Assembly: GCA_934234055.1 (NCBI GenBank)
Contig: CAKQGY010000009.1
Coordinates: 1-54,911, forward strand
Length of the DNA stretch: 54,911 bases
Direction of reading: 5' to 3'
Origin: an uncultured Alphaproteobacteria bacterium
GTDB lineage: Bacteria; Pseudomonadota; Alphaproteobacteria; CAAHEQ01; UBA3637
Shown: positions 42,567 to 51,462 of the stretch, in pieces
Layout of the letters: the number at the start of each line of letters is the position of its first letter
How positions within the stretch are numbered: the stretch's first letter is position 1
The notes under the pieces: generated by a model
The model's database searches: none
What the model was told of the DNA's origin: nothing
Seen by the model: the letters and a program-made list of their open reading frames with translations, nothing else
Made by a program: the position numbers and the translations under genes

Positions 42567-43532
42567 TTACCAACGGCCGCTGGATCCGCCACCGCCGAAC
42601 GACCCGCCGCCGCCGGAAAATCCACCACCCGAAGATCTGCCACCACCTGAGGAGCCTCGGCCGGTGTGCCAACCCATTTTTTTTGTAAACGGGAACTGCG
42701 GGTTTTTGCGCCATGCTTTATAAAACTCTCTGTTAGAGAGTATCCCACAACAAACAGGAACGCCAATAAAAAACAAACCGCCTATAGGATCTGAAGATAT
42801 TACTACCTCAACACCCATCACAATAAATGGAACAAAGATCATATTGACTGATAATACCGTTCCCCAGAATTGAACTTGATTTTGCCACCTGACTTTTTTA
42901 TAATCTTGCATTGTTCCGGCCAATAAAAACGCCAGAACAAAAGGACAAAACATCATCCAAATAAAAAATGGCATTTCCAGATCTGATGTATTCCGTGTAT
43001 CCCGGACAGGTCGGGCAGAGGCCGGTTCATTAAACACAACCGTATTTCCGTTCAAAATATCCGCCACGGCCTGGGCACCGGCCCGCAATGCCAAGTCATA
43101 ATCGCCACTTCGCGCCAACGGCAGCATTTTATTACGCACAATCTGCCCGCACTTGATATCGGTTAAAATCCCTTCCAACCCATAGCCGACCTCAATCCGC
43201 AACTGTCGCTCATTCGGTGCAATCAACACCAAAACACCGTCGTCAACGCCTTTGCGCCCGATTCCCCAGTGCCGACCCAGGGCCAGACCGTATTCTTCAA
43301 TCTCTTTACCACGCAGGGATTTTAACGACACCGCTACCACTTGCCGCGGTTCCAGCATCGCCAGCATACCTTCCAGTTCGCTTTTTTGAAAGGGGGTCAA
43401 TATGCCCGCTTCATCCACCACGCGCCCTGTCAATTTGGGATAAGGGGGCAGCGCCTCCGAATCGGCCAGCACCCCGCTCCCGCACAGCAGGCACAGACCC
43501 ACTGCCAAAATCAAGACAAACTTTTTCATCAT
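42567..43532 (-). CDS. TPM-domain membrane protein (YgcG family)
   Basis: A 321-residue protein: signal peptide (…CGSGVLADS), a TPM domain (about residues 35-165, with GRVVDEAGILTPFQKSELEGML, the VAVSL strand and the LRIEVGYGLEGILTD motif), two transmembrane helices (about 195-215 and 225-250, with a further hydrophobic stretch), and a Gly/Ser tail from about residue 295 (SSGGGRSSGGGFSGGGG…SSGRW) typical of YgcG. It overlaps lemA by 4 bases; TPM and LemA are frequent partners. The cellular role is unclear. Confidence 0.92.
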   Translation of the reverse strand: MMKKFVLILAVGLCLLCGSGVLADSEALPPYPKLTGRVVDEAGILTPFQKSELEGMLAMLEPRQVVAVSLKSLRGKEIEEYGLALGRHWGIGRKGVDDGVLVLIAPNERQLRIEVGYGLEGILTDIKCGQIVRNKMLPLARSGDYDLALRAGAQAVADILNGNTVVFNEPASARPVRDTRNTSDLEMPFFIWMMFCPFVLAFLLAGTMQDYKKVRWQNQVQFWGTVLSVNMIFVPFIVMGVEVVISSDPIGGLFFIGVPVCCGILSNREFYKAWRKNPQFPFTKKMGWHTGRGSSGGGRSSGGGFSGGGGSFGGGGSSGRW

Positions 43533-44113
43533 TCAAACGAGACGCTGGGCGCTTGGCGCACCGGTTCAGCCACGGTAAAGGTCGCCTTGGGTTTCAGGTC
43601 TGTGAACTTGCGAATAATCCACCCGCTGGGGATTGTCCGCAACATCACATTATAAGAGCGCACCGCCGCAATATAATCTTGGCGCGCTACCGTTATCCGA
43701 TTTTCCGTTCCCTCCAAACTGGATTGCAGGGACAAAAAGTTTTCATTGGCTTTCAAATCCGGATACGCCTCGGCAATTGCCATCAACCGCGATAGCGCCC
43801 CCGACAGGTTTTCCTGAGCCTGCATATATCTTTGCATATCGGCAGGATTATCCAAGCTGACTTTGATTTGCATAGCCTGACTACGGCCGGCCACCACTTG
43901 GTTCAATGTCTCATTTTCGTGCTTGGCATAGCCCTTGACCGTTGCAACCAGATTCGGGATCAGGTCATACCGCCGTTGATATTGATTATCCACCTGAGCC
44001 CAGGTTGCATCGGCTGACGCATCCAATTGAATAGCCCGATTGATGACCGAAACGACATATACCACCATTGCGATCAACACAACAGCAATGCCTGATAAGA
44101 TGATTTTTTTCAT
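43529..44113 (-). CDS. lemA: LemA family protein
   Basis: A 194-residue LemA: one N-terminal transmembrane anchor followed by an all-helical domain. Motifs ATWAQVDNQYQRRYDLIPNLVATVKGYAKHE, then ENLSGALSRLMAIAEAYPDLKANENFLSLQSSLEGTENRI, are nearly family consensus. It is co-transcribed with the TPM gene; AAGGAG precedes the ATG. Confidence 0.96.
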   Translation of the reverse strand: MKKIILSGIAVVLIAMVVYVVSVINRAIQLDASADATWAQVDNQYQRRYDLIPNLVATVKGYAKHENETLNQVVAGRSQAMQIKVSLDNPADMQRYMQAQENLSGALSRLMAIAEAYPDLKANENFLSLQSSLEGTENRITVARQDYIAAVRSYNVMLRTIPSGWIIRKFTDLKPKATFTVAEPVRQAPSVSFE

Positions 44114-44146
44114 TTAAGTTCTCCTTGGTTATTTTATCCGAAGAGT

Positions 44147-44176
44147 ATCATAAACCGATCTACATCTGAAATGCAA
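44147..44176 (-). promoter_or_regulatory. Possible promoter of lemA-TPM
   Basis: Minus-strand TTGCAT (44176-44171), 18 bases, TATGAT (44152-44147). Confidence 0.45.
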
Positions 44177-44183
44177 GTCTTTT

Positions 44184-44516
44184 TTAACTGAATGAGTAAA
44201 CCGTGCGATATTTGGCAACATAGATTTCATCAACGGCGCGCACCGGCACGAAATAAGAACGCACCACAGCCTCGTTTATAAAATCCAGCTCCATAATCGC
44301 TACTTTTGGGGCGTTTAGCAAATTCTGCCGAATCTGAACCGGCACACAGTCCAACAAAATCGTCTCGCCCGGTGTTCGCAAAAATAAAGCATTCTCGCGC
44401 CCGTCATACATCACACAGGCGCGTTCGCTTTCCTCCGACCGCGCGCGGATCAGGATAATATAGATTCCCTGCTTGGTCGGTTGTATCAAATATGTTTTAT
44501 TGTCCAGCAGTGCCAT
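44184..44516 (-). CDS. Hypothetical protein, 110 residues
   Basis: I do not recognise this protein. It is soluble and mostly beta in appearance (alternating hydrophobic strands TYLIQPT, IYIILIRAR, RACVMYDG, AIMELDFIN, VRSYFVPV) and has no signal. It starts 1 base after the gene at 44518 ends, so the two form a unit. A small beta-barrel or PilZ-like fold is conceivable but not supported by motifs. Confidence 0.65.
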   Translation of the reverse strand: MALLDNKTYLIQPTKQGIYIILIRARSEESERACVMYDGRENALFLRTPGETILLDCVPVQIRQNLLNAPKVAIMELDFINEAVVRSYFVPVRAVDEIYVAKYRTVYSFS

Positions 44517-44517
44517 T

Positions 44518-44763
44518 CTAGCGTGATTTCTTGTCTGCCAGGGCTTTTCTCACACCTGCTTTGGGACGAGCCGGCACCAAGACTGCGCCATGAACTTCCA
44601 AACCCATTTTTTCAGCAGCCTTTACCATTTCCTGATACATCTGGCTTTCGGGATCTCCCAGTAAAATCACAGCATCTTTCGGCAACCCGGGGGAAGTCAA
44701 TTCTGCCTCCTTCACACGCACGATTTTTTTAGCTGATGCTTTTTTCAACATTGATGACGCCAT
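44518..44763 (-). CDS. Hypothetical protein, 81 residues
   Basis: A small basic protein of unknown family. The centre (DAVILLGDPESQMYQEMVKAAEKMGLEVHGAVLVPAR) looks like one beta-alpha-beta unit, and both ends are Lys/Arg-rich. It has no signal peptide. AAAGGAG before the ATG and a good promoter (44791-44818) support expression. Its partner is the 110-residue protein directly downstream. Confidence 0.65.
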   Translation of the reverse strand: MASSMLKKASAKKIVRVKEAELTSPGLPKDAVILLGDPESQMYQEMVKAAEKMGLEVHGAVLVPARPKAGVRKALADKKSR

Positions 44764-44790
44764 ATCATTTCTCCTTTCTGATCTGATTTT

Positions 44791-44818
44791 ATTTTAACAA
44801 AAACTGCGCATATGTCAA
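44791..44818 (-). promoter_or_regulatory. Sigma-70 promoter of the unknown pair
   Basis: Minus-strand TTGACA (44818-44813), 16 bases, TAAAAT (44796-44791). Confidence 0.7.
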
Positions 44819-44833
44819 GCCTTTTTCTGCCTC

Positions 44834-44862
44834 TTGACTTTTTCTTCATTTTCGGGTATAGT
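44834..44862 (+). promoter_or_regulatory. Sigma-70 promoter of prfC
   Basis: TTGACT at 44834-44839, a 17-base spacer and TATAGT at 44857-44862, diverging from the promoter of the unknown pair. Confidence 0.7.
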
Positions 44863-44889
44863 CATTTTCATCAAAAAGGAATATGATTT

Positions 44890-46476
44890 ATGCCTCAAAA
44901 CCTATCCGATATCGTGGCCAAGCGCCGCACTTTTGCTATTATTTCACACCCGGACGCCGGTAAGACAACCCTGACGGAAAAGTTGCTGCTGTTCGGCGGT
45001 GCTATCAACCAGGCCGGCGCGGTCAAAGCACGGGGTGATAATCGGCGGGCGCGCTCGGACTGGATGAAAGTAGAACAAGAGCGCGGGATTTCGGTGGCTT
45101 CTTCCGTTATGACATTTGATTATGCCGGATGCACTTTCAACCTGTTGGACACACCGGGGCATGAGGACTTTTCCGAAGACACCTATCGCGTGTTGACGGC
45201 GGTGGACTCGGCCGTGATGGTCATTGATTGCGCTAAAGGGATTGAAGCCCAAACCAAGAAGTTATTTGAAGTTTGCCGCCTGCGCGATATTCCGATTATT
45301 ACTTTTATCAATAAATTGGATCGCGAGGGGCTAGATCCCTTTGCCCTGTTGGAAGAGATTGAACAAACTTTGGCACTGGATACCGCGCCGGCCGTTTGGC
45401 CGATCGGCATGGGGCACGATTTCAAAGGGTGCTTTGATCTGATGCACGACAGATTGAACCTAATGAAACGGGAAGCGGATAAGTCCCGTCTGCCTACCGT
45501 CGGCGAGACAATCCAAGGAGTTGCCGACCCACATTTAGATGAAGTCCTACCCGCTCACCAAGTGCAAAAACTCCGTGAAGATGTAGAATTGATTCGAGCA
45601 TTGTGCAAACCCGTGGACACCACTGCTTATCGTGAGGGATCTTTAACGCCGGTGTTTTTTGGCTCGGCGGTTAATAATTTCGGGGTTCGCGAATTATTGG
45701 ATGCCTTGGTGGCCTTGGCTCCTTCTCCCCGCCCACAACAGGCGACCGAACGCACCATATCCCCCACCGAAGATAAAGTCAGCGGTTTTGTGTTTAAAAT
45801 TCAAGCCAATATGGACCCCAAGCACCGCGACCGCATTGCCTTTATGCGGATTTGTTCGGGGCATTTTAAACGCGGTATGAAATTGCTGCACTTACGCGAT
45901 AACAAGCAAATGCTTTTGCATAATCCGGTGATGTTCCTGGCCCAGGATCGTGAATTAGCCGAAGATGCCTATGCCGGCGATATTATCGGCCTACCCAATC
46001 ACGGAGGTATGCGCATCGGGGATTCTTTTTCCGAGGGCGAGCATATTACTTTCAAAGGCATCCCCTCGTTCGCACCTGAATTGTTGCAAAAAGTGCGTGC
46101 GGTTGATCCATTGAAGGCCAAACATTTAGGCAAGGCTTTGGAGCAAATCGCCGAAGAAGGTGGCGCCAGTGTGTTCAAACCCGCTATTGGATCGGACTGG
46201 ATTGTCGGGGTTGTCGGGGCACTGCAATTTGAGGTCTTGGCCGACCGGATTCGGACCGAGTTTGATGTGCCTGTTATTTTTGAACCGACTTCTTATATCA
46301 CGGCACGATGGCTGGACGGATCGGACAAAGATATTGAAACTTTTATCACCCGTAATTCCGGTACAATGGCCACCGACCATGACGGAGCGCCCGTCTTTTT
46401 GGCGCGTAATGCGTGGCATTTGGGCAAAGCGATCGAGGATTTTCCATCTGTTCATTTATTAAAGATCAAAGAATAA
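44890..46476 (+). CDS. prfC: Peptide chain release factor 3
   Basis: A 528-residue translational GTPase that recycles RF1/RF2. G1 is SHPDAGKTTLTEKLL, G3 is DTPGHEDFSEDTYR (the RF3-specific form) and G4 is FINKLDR. The central segment PVFFGSAVNNFGVRELLDAL and the C-terminal domains III are intact. Length is normal. AAAAAGGA lies upstream of the ATG. Confidence 0.97.
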   Translation: MPQNLSDIVAKRRTFAIISHPDAGKTTLTEKLLLFGGAINQAGAVKARGDNRRARSDWMKVEQERGISVASSVMTFDYAGCTFNLLDTPGHEDFSEDTYRVLTAVDSAVMVIDCAKGIEAQTKKLFEVCRLRDIPIITFINKLDREGLDPFALLEEIEQTLALDTAPAVWPIGMGHDFKGCFDLMHDRLNLMKREADKSRLPTVGETIQGVADPHLDEVLPAHQVQKLREDVELIRALCKPVDTTAYREGSLTPVFFGSAVNNFGVRELLDALVALAPSPRPQQATERTISPTEDKVSGFVFKIQANMDPKHRDRIAFMRICSGHFKRGMKLLHLRDNKQMLLHNPVMFLAQDRELAEDAYAGDIIGLPNHGGMRIGDSFSEGEHITFKGIPSFAPELLQKVRAVDPLKAKHLGKALEQIAEEGGASVFKPAIGSDWIVGVVGALQFEVLADRIRTEFDVPVIFEPTSYITARWLDGSDKDIETFITRNSGTMATDHDGAPVFLARNAWHLGKAIEDFPSVHLLKIKE

Positions 46477-46591
46477 TCCCCGCACCACGAGACAATCGAC
46501 CGATATAAAACGCCTCATTTATCCCTGCTTTGGACAAAATGATTCACATCGCCAGCTATATCCGAGCGTTCCCGATATTCTGTGTATATTT

Positions 46592-48979
46592 TTATTGACA
46601 ATGGATAGCTGTTTTTTTCGCTAACTTATAGAAAGTGTGCAATCTTTTTTCCGCCAAAGCGTTAATAGTATCTTTTGGCACTTCTTGATTTGGCAGGCAT
46701 AACCCCGCTGGCCGACCTGTCAAAATCTCCATAGCATCATCAATCGTGCGCACGCCATACAAATGGAATTGTCCGGTTCGCACAGCATCAACAACTTCCG
46801 GAGACAGGTTCAGGTTTTGGATAACTGTTTCCGGAACCACAACACCCTGTCCACCCGTCAATCCGCGGCTTTTGCACACTTCAAAGAATCCCTCAATCTT
46901 TTCATTGACAGCACCAACAGCCTGCACTTCACCCAATTGATTAACCGATCCCGTCACGGCGATAGCTTGATTGATCGGCACTTGCGCAATAGCCGACATC
47001 AGACACGTCAACTCTGCCACTGATGCCGAATCACCATCTACTTCGCCATAGGATTGTTCAAAAACCAGGCTGGCATCCAATGAGATGGGCTGTGTTTGTG
47101 CAAACCGCGATGATAGGAAGGACGATAGAATCATAACACCCTTTGAGTGGATTGGTCCACCCAATTTCACTTCGCGTTCAATATCCACAAATTCCCCCTT
47201 ACCAAGACGCACCTGGCAAGTCACTCTATTGGGTTTTCCGAACGAGTAAATGCCGAAATCATACACGACCAACGCATTGATTTGCCCCACGCGGAATCCG
47301 TCTGTATTGATAGCTAAAACACCACGGTTAATCGCCGAAAGCAACTCTTTTTGATCCACACCAAAGCGTTTACGTCGCTCCAATAATGCCTGCTCGATAT
47401 GATCCGTTTCAACGGTTTTTGATCTTTGTCGAACAGCGATATAATTAGCCTCACGCATCAAGTCATTTGCATGCACCAAATAAGTGCTCAATTTCTTTTG
47501 GTCACCGGCCCAGCGAGAAGCCTGTTCAATGATCCGTCGAATTGCCTCGGGAGTAAACGGTTTCATTTTTTCTTTTTCTACCAGGTTAATCAGCAAATGC
47601 GCATATGCTTTTTCTGTTGCCGGTGTCCGATCCATTTTTTCGGCAAAACGCGCTTGTATTTTGAATAATTCACTAAATTCATCATCACGCTCTGCCAGCG
47701 CATAGAACAAATCCGGCTCACCGATCAAGACAACCTTGACCGATAAAGGAATGGGAGCCGGATCCTGAGAAATCACCCCAAAGATAGAGTTGTCATCAAT
47801 GCCCGATTCCATTTTAATAGTTTTAGAAAATAAACATCGTTTTAAGGCGTTCCACGTAGGCTGATTTTCCAGTAAGTCTGTTGCTTCAATAACCAAGAAG
47901 CCCCCGTTTGCATGGTGTAAGGCCCCCGCACGTATTAGTGAAAAGTCCGTTGTCGAAGTCCCCTGCAGTTGCAGGCGTTCAATTTTACCGATCAGATTAG
48001 AGAGTGTCGGATGATTCACATGTACCACGGGAGCCCCTTCATCTTTTTTATGGCTGACAAGCACATTAACAGCAAACCGCGACCACAGCATTTCCGCCCG
48101 ATCAAAGCCGACATCATCGGCTATATCATCTGATGGCAACAACATGGACAAATTTTCCAAAATACTCTCGCGCACACCTTTCAAAAACGTTTTAACACCG
48201 CTATATTTCGCGTATGTTTTTAGAACGCTTTTTGTCACCGTTTCAATAATTTGAGCGGCCATGGCGGTATTTAATTCTTCAATTTCTTTTTGCTGTGCCG
48301 TTTCAAAAGAGGGCATATTTTTAATCGCTTTTTCCAACTTTTCCTGAGCGATTTTCATTTGTTCAATGGTCGTTTTGCGTTTTGCCCTCGGCTGTTTATT
48401 GAACTCTTCCGGATCCAGGGCTTCTCCATTGGCACAGGGCGCAACAACAATACCGTCCTCTGCCCGAACCAGTGTCACATTTTTAGACTGCACAATAGCT
48501 TTTAATGCTTCAAAATAATCTTCTTTTGTTGAGCGATATTTTTGTTCAATATGGGCGATTTTAATACGGTACGATTCGTCGGCAAACAGCCCTATCAGTT
48601 GTTTTTTCAACTGTTCTGCCATATTACGCACATCTTTTTCAAACACGATGGCCTTACCGGCCGGAAAAGACAAAGCCATTGGTTGATGCGGTATTTCAAA
48701 GTTATGCACAAAGCACCAGTCGTTTGGTGTGGGCTGCGTTGTGGCATATTTACGAATCGTGTCCAGCGACAGACTGGTTCGTCCGACACCTTTTGGCCCT
48801 GTGCAATAGACATTATAGCCATTTGCCGTCATTCGGATTCCGAAAGCCAAAGCGTCCAGTGCCGCGTCCTGCCCGATGATCATTTGCTTACCGGACATAT
48901 TTTTCAAATCTTTATCCGTCAGGCACGAAGCAGCCCGGATCTGTTCCGGTGATAATTCACATTTATTTTTTCTGGCCAT
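46592..48979 (-). CDS. Lon-family (COG1067, LonB/LonC-like) ATP-dependent protease
   Basis: A 795-residue protein. The ATPase part has a P-loop GPKGVGRTS (61-69) with Arg67 where Lys is usual, and a long helical insertion (about residues 130-270). The Walker-B-like region is GGFLVIEATDLL. The C-terminal Lon protease domain carries the catalytic Ser in GDSASVAELTCLMSA and the Lys in VGAVNEKIEGFF. No N-terminal Lon substrate domain is present. In this subfamily Arg in the P-loop is, as I recall, not rare, so ATP turnover may be weak or absent. It diverges from dnaN. Confidence 0.9.
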   Translation of the reverse strand: MARKNKCELSPEQIRAASCLTDKDLKNMSGKQMIIGQDAALDALAFGIRMTANGYNVYCTGPKGVGRTSLSLDTIRKYATTQPTPNDWCFVHNFEIPHQPMALSFPAGKAIVFEKDVRNMAEQLKKQLIGLFADESYRIKIAHIEQKYRSTKEDYFEALKAIVQSKNVTLVRAEDGIVVAPCANGEALDPEEFNKQPRAKRKTTIEQMKIAQEKLEKAIKNMPSFETAQQKEIEELNTAMAAQIIETVTKSVLKTYAKYSGVKTFLKGVRESILENLSMLLPSDDIADDVGFDRAEMLWSRFAVNVLVSHKKDEGAPVVHVNHPTLSNLIGKIERLQLQGTSTTDFSLIRAGALHHANGGFLVIEATDLLENQPTWNALKRCLFSKTIKMESGIDDNSIFGVISQDPAPIPLSVKVVLIGEPDLFYALAERDDEFSELFKIQARFAEKMDRTPATEKAYAHLLINLVEKEKMKPFTPEAIRRIIEQASRWAGDQKKLSTYLVHANDLMREANYIAVRQRSKTVETDHIEQALLERRKRFGVDQKELLSAINRGVLAINTDGFRVGQINALVVYDFGIYSFGKPNRVTCQVRLGKGEFVDIEREVKLGGPIHSKGVMILSSFLSSRFAQTQPISLDASLVFEQSYGEVDGDSASVAELTCLMSAIAQVPINQAIAVTGSVNQLGEVQAVGAVNEKIEGFFEVCKSRGLTGGQGVVVPETVIQNLNLSPEVVDAVRTGQFHLYGVRTIDDAMEILTGRPAGLCLPNQEVPKDTINALAEKRLHTFYKLAKKTAIHCQ

Positions 48980-49030
48980 ATAAACCTCTCATTTCAAAAC
49001 GTTCTTTTTCCCTTTATACAGATTTTTATT

Positions 49031-49080
49031 GCAAAAAAAAAGGGGGTCTTTGCAAAAAAAGTAAAAAAGTCGCAAAAAAA
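49031..49080. promoter_or_regulatory. Phased A-tracts upstream of dnaN
   Basis: GCAAAAAAA recurs at 49031, 49052 and 49072 (spacing 21 and 20 bases), with a further AAAAAA at 49063. A-tracts in helical phase bend DNA, so a curved or UP-like element for the dnaN promoter is likely. Confidence 0.6.
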
Positions 49081-49115
49081 TGATGATTTTTCTTTCTTTT
49101 GGGATCATTTTCGGC

Positions 49116-49121
49116 TATACT
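49116..49121 (+). promoter_or_regulatory. -10 element of the dnaN-recF-gyrB operon
   Basis: TATACT about 41 bases before the dnaN ATG. The -35 (TTTCTT, 17 bases upstream) is poor, and the A-tracts may compensate. Confidence 0.55.
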
Positions 49122-49161
49122 GGGAGCAGTTGACACATCTAATGGAAAGGATAATAAAAAT

Positions 49162-50277
49162 ATGTTAAAACTGACGATTGAACGCGCTCACCTGTTAAAG
49201 GCTCTGGCTCACACACAAAGCATTGTTGAACGGCGACAAACAATCCCCATTCTGTCCAATGTCTTGATTGATGCCGACACAGACCACATTGTGATTCGGG
49301 CGACAGACAACGAAATTGAGATTATGGAAAAAATTCCTGCCACGGTAGCCGAAAACGGCTCTGTCACTGTGCCGGCACATAAGCTTTATGATATCGTCAA
49401 GCGTTTACCGGACGGCGCCCAAATTGCGTTGGGTATTTCTCCGGAAACAAATCAATTATCTTTGACCTCAGGCCGAGCCAAATTCTCTTTGTCCATCTTA
49501 CCGGCCGAGGGTTTCCCGACTATGGTTCAGGAAAATATGCCGTTTAACTTCAACTTATCCGGAACAGATTTACTGGGTTTGATTAACAAAACGGGCTTTG
49601 CTGTTTCAGTGGAGGAAACACGTTATAACCTCAACGGTATTTTTCTGCACGAAAAAGCCGGTGAAACACCATTTTTAACAGCCGTTGCCACCGATGGCCA
49701 TCGTCTGGCTTGTGCTAAAATCGCTTTACCCCAAGGGGCTCAAGGAATCCCGGGCGTGATTATTCCGCGCAAAACAATCGGCGAGATTTCCAAGTTGGCC
49801 ACCGAAACACAGGGCGACATTACCGTCTCCTTATCTGCCAACCAGATTCGTTTTATGTTGGGCGACATTGTGCTTGCTTCTCGTTTGATTGATGGAACGT
49901 ATCCCGAATATGAAAAGGTCATTCCAACCGCCAACGACAAGACCGTCGAGGCAGATGCCACAGTGCTGGCCAATGTCATTGAGCGTGTTTCGGTTGTTTC
50001 CGAAAAATCCCGCGGGATTAAATTGACGCTAAAAGAAAACTTATTACGTGTTTCTGCCACCGCGGTGGATGAAGGTTCTGCCGAGGACGAAATGGACGCT
50101 GTTTATACCGGCGCGGATCTGGATATCGGTTTTAACTTCCGCTATTTGCTGGATATTTTGGCGCAAATCAAAGGGGGCACCGTCCACTTGGATTTGAATG
50201 ATTCCATTTCGCCGGTTATTTTGCGGGATACGACTGATAACAATACCTTGTATGTTTTGATGCCGATGCGGGTCTAA
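49162..50277 (+). CDS. dnaN: DNA polymerase III beta subunit (sliding clamp)
   Basis: A 371-residue clamp of three repeated domains. MLKLTIERAHLLKALAHTQSIVERRQTIPILSNVLIDA, TAVATDGHRLACAKI and the final YVLMPMRV are the conserved landmarks. The ATG at 49162 is preferred because GGAAAGGA lies upstream and the family begins here. It heads dnaN-recF-gyrB; dnaA is not upstream. Confidence 0.97.
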   Translation: MLKLTIERAHLLKALAHTQSIVERRQTIPILSNVLIDADTDHIVIRATDNEIEIMEKIPATVAENGSVTVPAHKLYDIVKRLPDGAQIALGISPETNQLSLTSGRAKFSLSILPAEGFPTMVQENMPFNFNLSGTDLLGLINKTGFAVSVEETRYNLNGIFLHEKAGETPFLTAVATDGHRLACAKIALPQGAQGIPGVIIPRKTIGEISKLATETQGDITVSLSANQIRFMLGDIVLASRLIDGTYPEYEKVIPTANDKTVEADATVLANVIERVSVVSEKSRGIKLTLKENLLRVSATAVDEGSAEDEMDAVYTGADLDIGFNFRYLLDILAQIKGGTVHLDLNDSISPVILRDTTDNNTLYVLMPMRV

Positions 50278-50281
50278 CTTG

Positions 50282-51451
50282 ATGACACGACCCAAGACAG
50301 GTTTGCTCAACTTGCGTATGATCCAATTTCGGTCATATGATAACGCTGACCTGAAATTATCCCCATCATTTGAGCCGGTTGTTTTAACCGGCCATAACGG
50401 TGCCGGCAAAACAAATATATTAGAGGCGGTCTCATTCCTGACCCCGGGGCGCGGATTGCGCTCGGCGCGCTTGTCCGATGTGGCACGACGCCCTGATGAC
50501 GCCCCCCTACCCGACGGGATAGAAACTTTGCCGGCGCGTTGGAGCGTTTCGGCACGGGTGCAGACCCCGGACGGTATCACAACAATCGGCACCGGAACCA
50601 TTGACGGATCTGAGCGTCGCCAAATTCGAATAGACGGTAAACCGGCCGCCAAGCAAAGTGATCTGGGGCAAGTGCTGCGTTGCCTATGGTTGACTCCGGC
50701 ACAAGATCGCCTATTTTGTGGTGATCCGGTTTCGCGGCGGCGTTTTTTAGATCGTTTGGTTCAGGCATTTGATGCTCAACATGCCAACCGTTTATCCGAT
50801 TATAATGCCGCATTCAAACAATGGAGTTGCCTATTGCGCGAGGGACGTCACGATCCTGTGTGGTTAGAGGCTTTGGAACAACAAATGGTTGACACGGGCG
50901 TGGCCATCGCGGCATCGCGTTTAGATGTTGTCTCGCGAATTTCTCGATTTTTATCTGTTAGTGAGGATCCTCTTTTTCCCACGGCAGAGATCCATCTGAC
51001 CGGTATTGTTGAGCAAGCACTGTTATCACAAGCCGCCGTTACGGTCGAGGATTTATTTTTTGATCGCCTACATCACAGCCGGAAAAGTTATGCCGAGGGC
51101 GGTTCATTATCCGGTCCGCACACATCTGATTTTGTCGTGATTCATCGCCAAAAGAATCGTGACGCTGCTTTGTGTTCCACCGGAGAACAAAAAGCTTTGT
51201 TGCTTTCCATTATTTTGGCTGAAATGCGTGCCCAGTTACAAGAGCAAGGTCTTTGTCCGCTTTTGTTGCTGGACGAGGTGGCGGCTCATTTGGACAGCCA
51301 TCGGCGCAACACCCTGTTTGATATTTTATGCGATCGGCCGGCTCAGGTTTGGATGACCGGAACGGATGCGGAAGCATTTAATTATTTGACAAATCGCGCG
51401 GTTTTCTATACAATACAAGAATCAGAAATTACTTTACAAAATGCTGCTTGA
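50282..51451 (+). CDS. recF: DNA replication and repair protein RecF
   Basis: A 389-residue SMC-like ATPase that loads RecA at gaps. Walker A is TGHNGAGKTNILEAVSFL, the signature motif is STGEQKALLLSIILAE, and Walker B is PLLLLDEVAAHLDSHRR. The start follows dnaN by 4 bases with no clear ribosome-binding site, so translation is probably coupled. It ends 11 bases before gyrB. Confidence 0.95.
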   Translation: MTRPKTGLLNLRMIQFRSYDNADLKLSPSFEPVVLTGHNGAGKTNILEAVSFLTPGRGLRSARLSDVARRPDDAPLPDGIETLPARWSVSARVQTPDGITTIGTGTIDGSERRQIRIDGKPAAKQSDLGQVLRCLWLTPAQDRLFCGDPVSRRRFLDRLVQAFDAQHANRLSDYNAAFKQWSCLLREGRHDPVWLEALEQQMVDTGVAIAASRLDVVSRISRFLSVSEDPLFPTAEIHLTGIVEQALLSQAAVTVEDLFFDRLHHSRKSYAEGGSLSGPHTSDFVVIHRQKNRDAALCSTGEQKALLLSIILAEMRAQLQEQGLCPLLLLDEVAAHLDSHRRNTLFDILCDRPAQVWMTGTDAEAFNYLTNRAVFYTIQESEITLQNAA

Positions 51452-51462
51452 AAGGATATAAT

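Noticed and set aside
42567..42680. Repetitive Gly-coding stretch as a mobile or microsatellite repeat
   Set aside because: It encodes the Gly/Ser tail usual for TPM/YgcG proteins and is in frame.
46477..46591. Terminator between prfC and the Lon-like gene
   Set aside because: Only a weak inverted repeat around ATATC…GATAT with no T tract was seen, so I do not call it.
48980..49161. Chromosomal replication origin next to dnaN
   Set aside because: No cluster of DnaA boxes (TTATCCACA) or 13-mer-like repeats was seen; only phased A-tracts. dnaA is not present.
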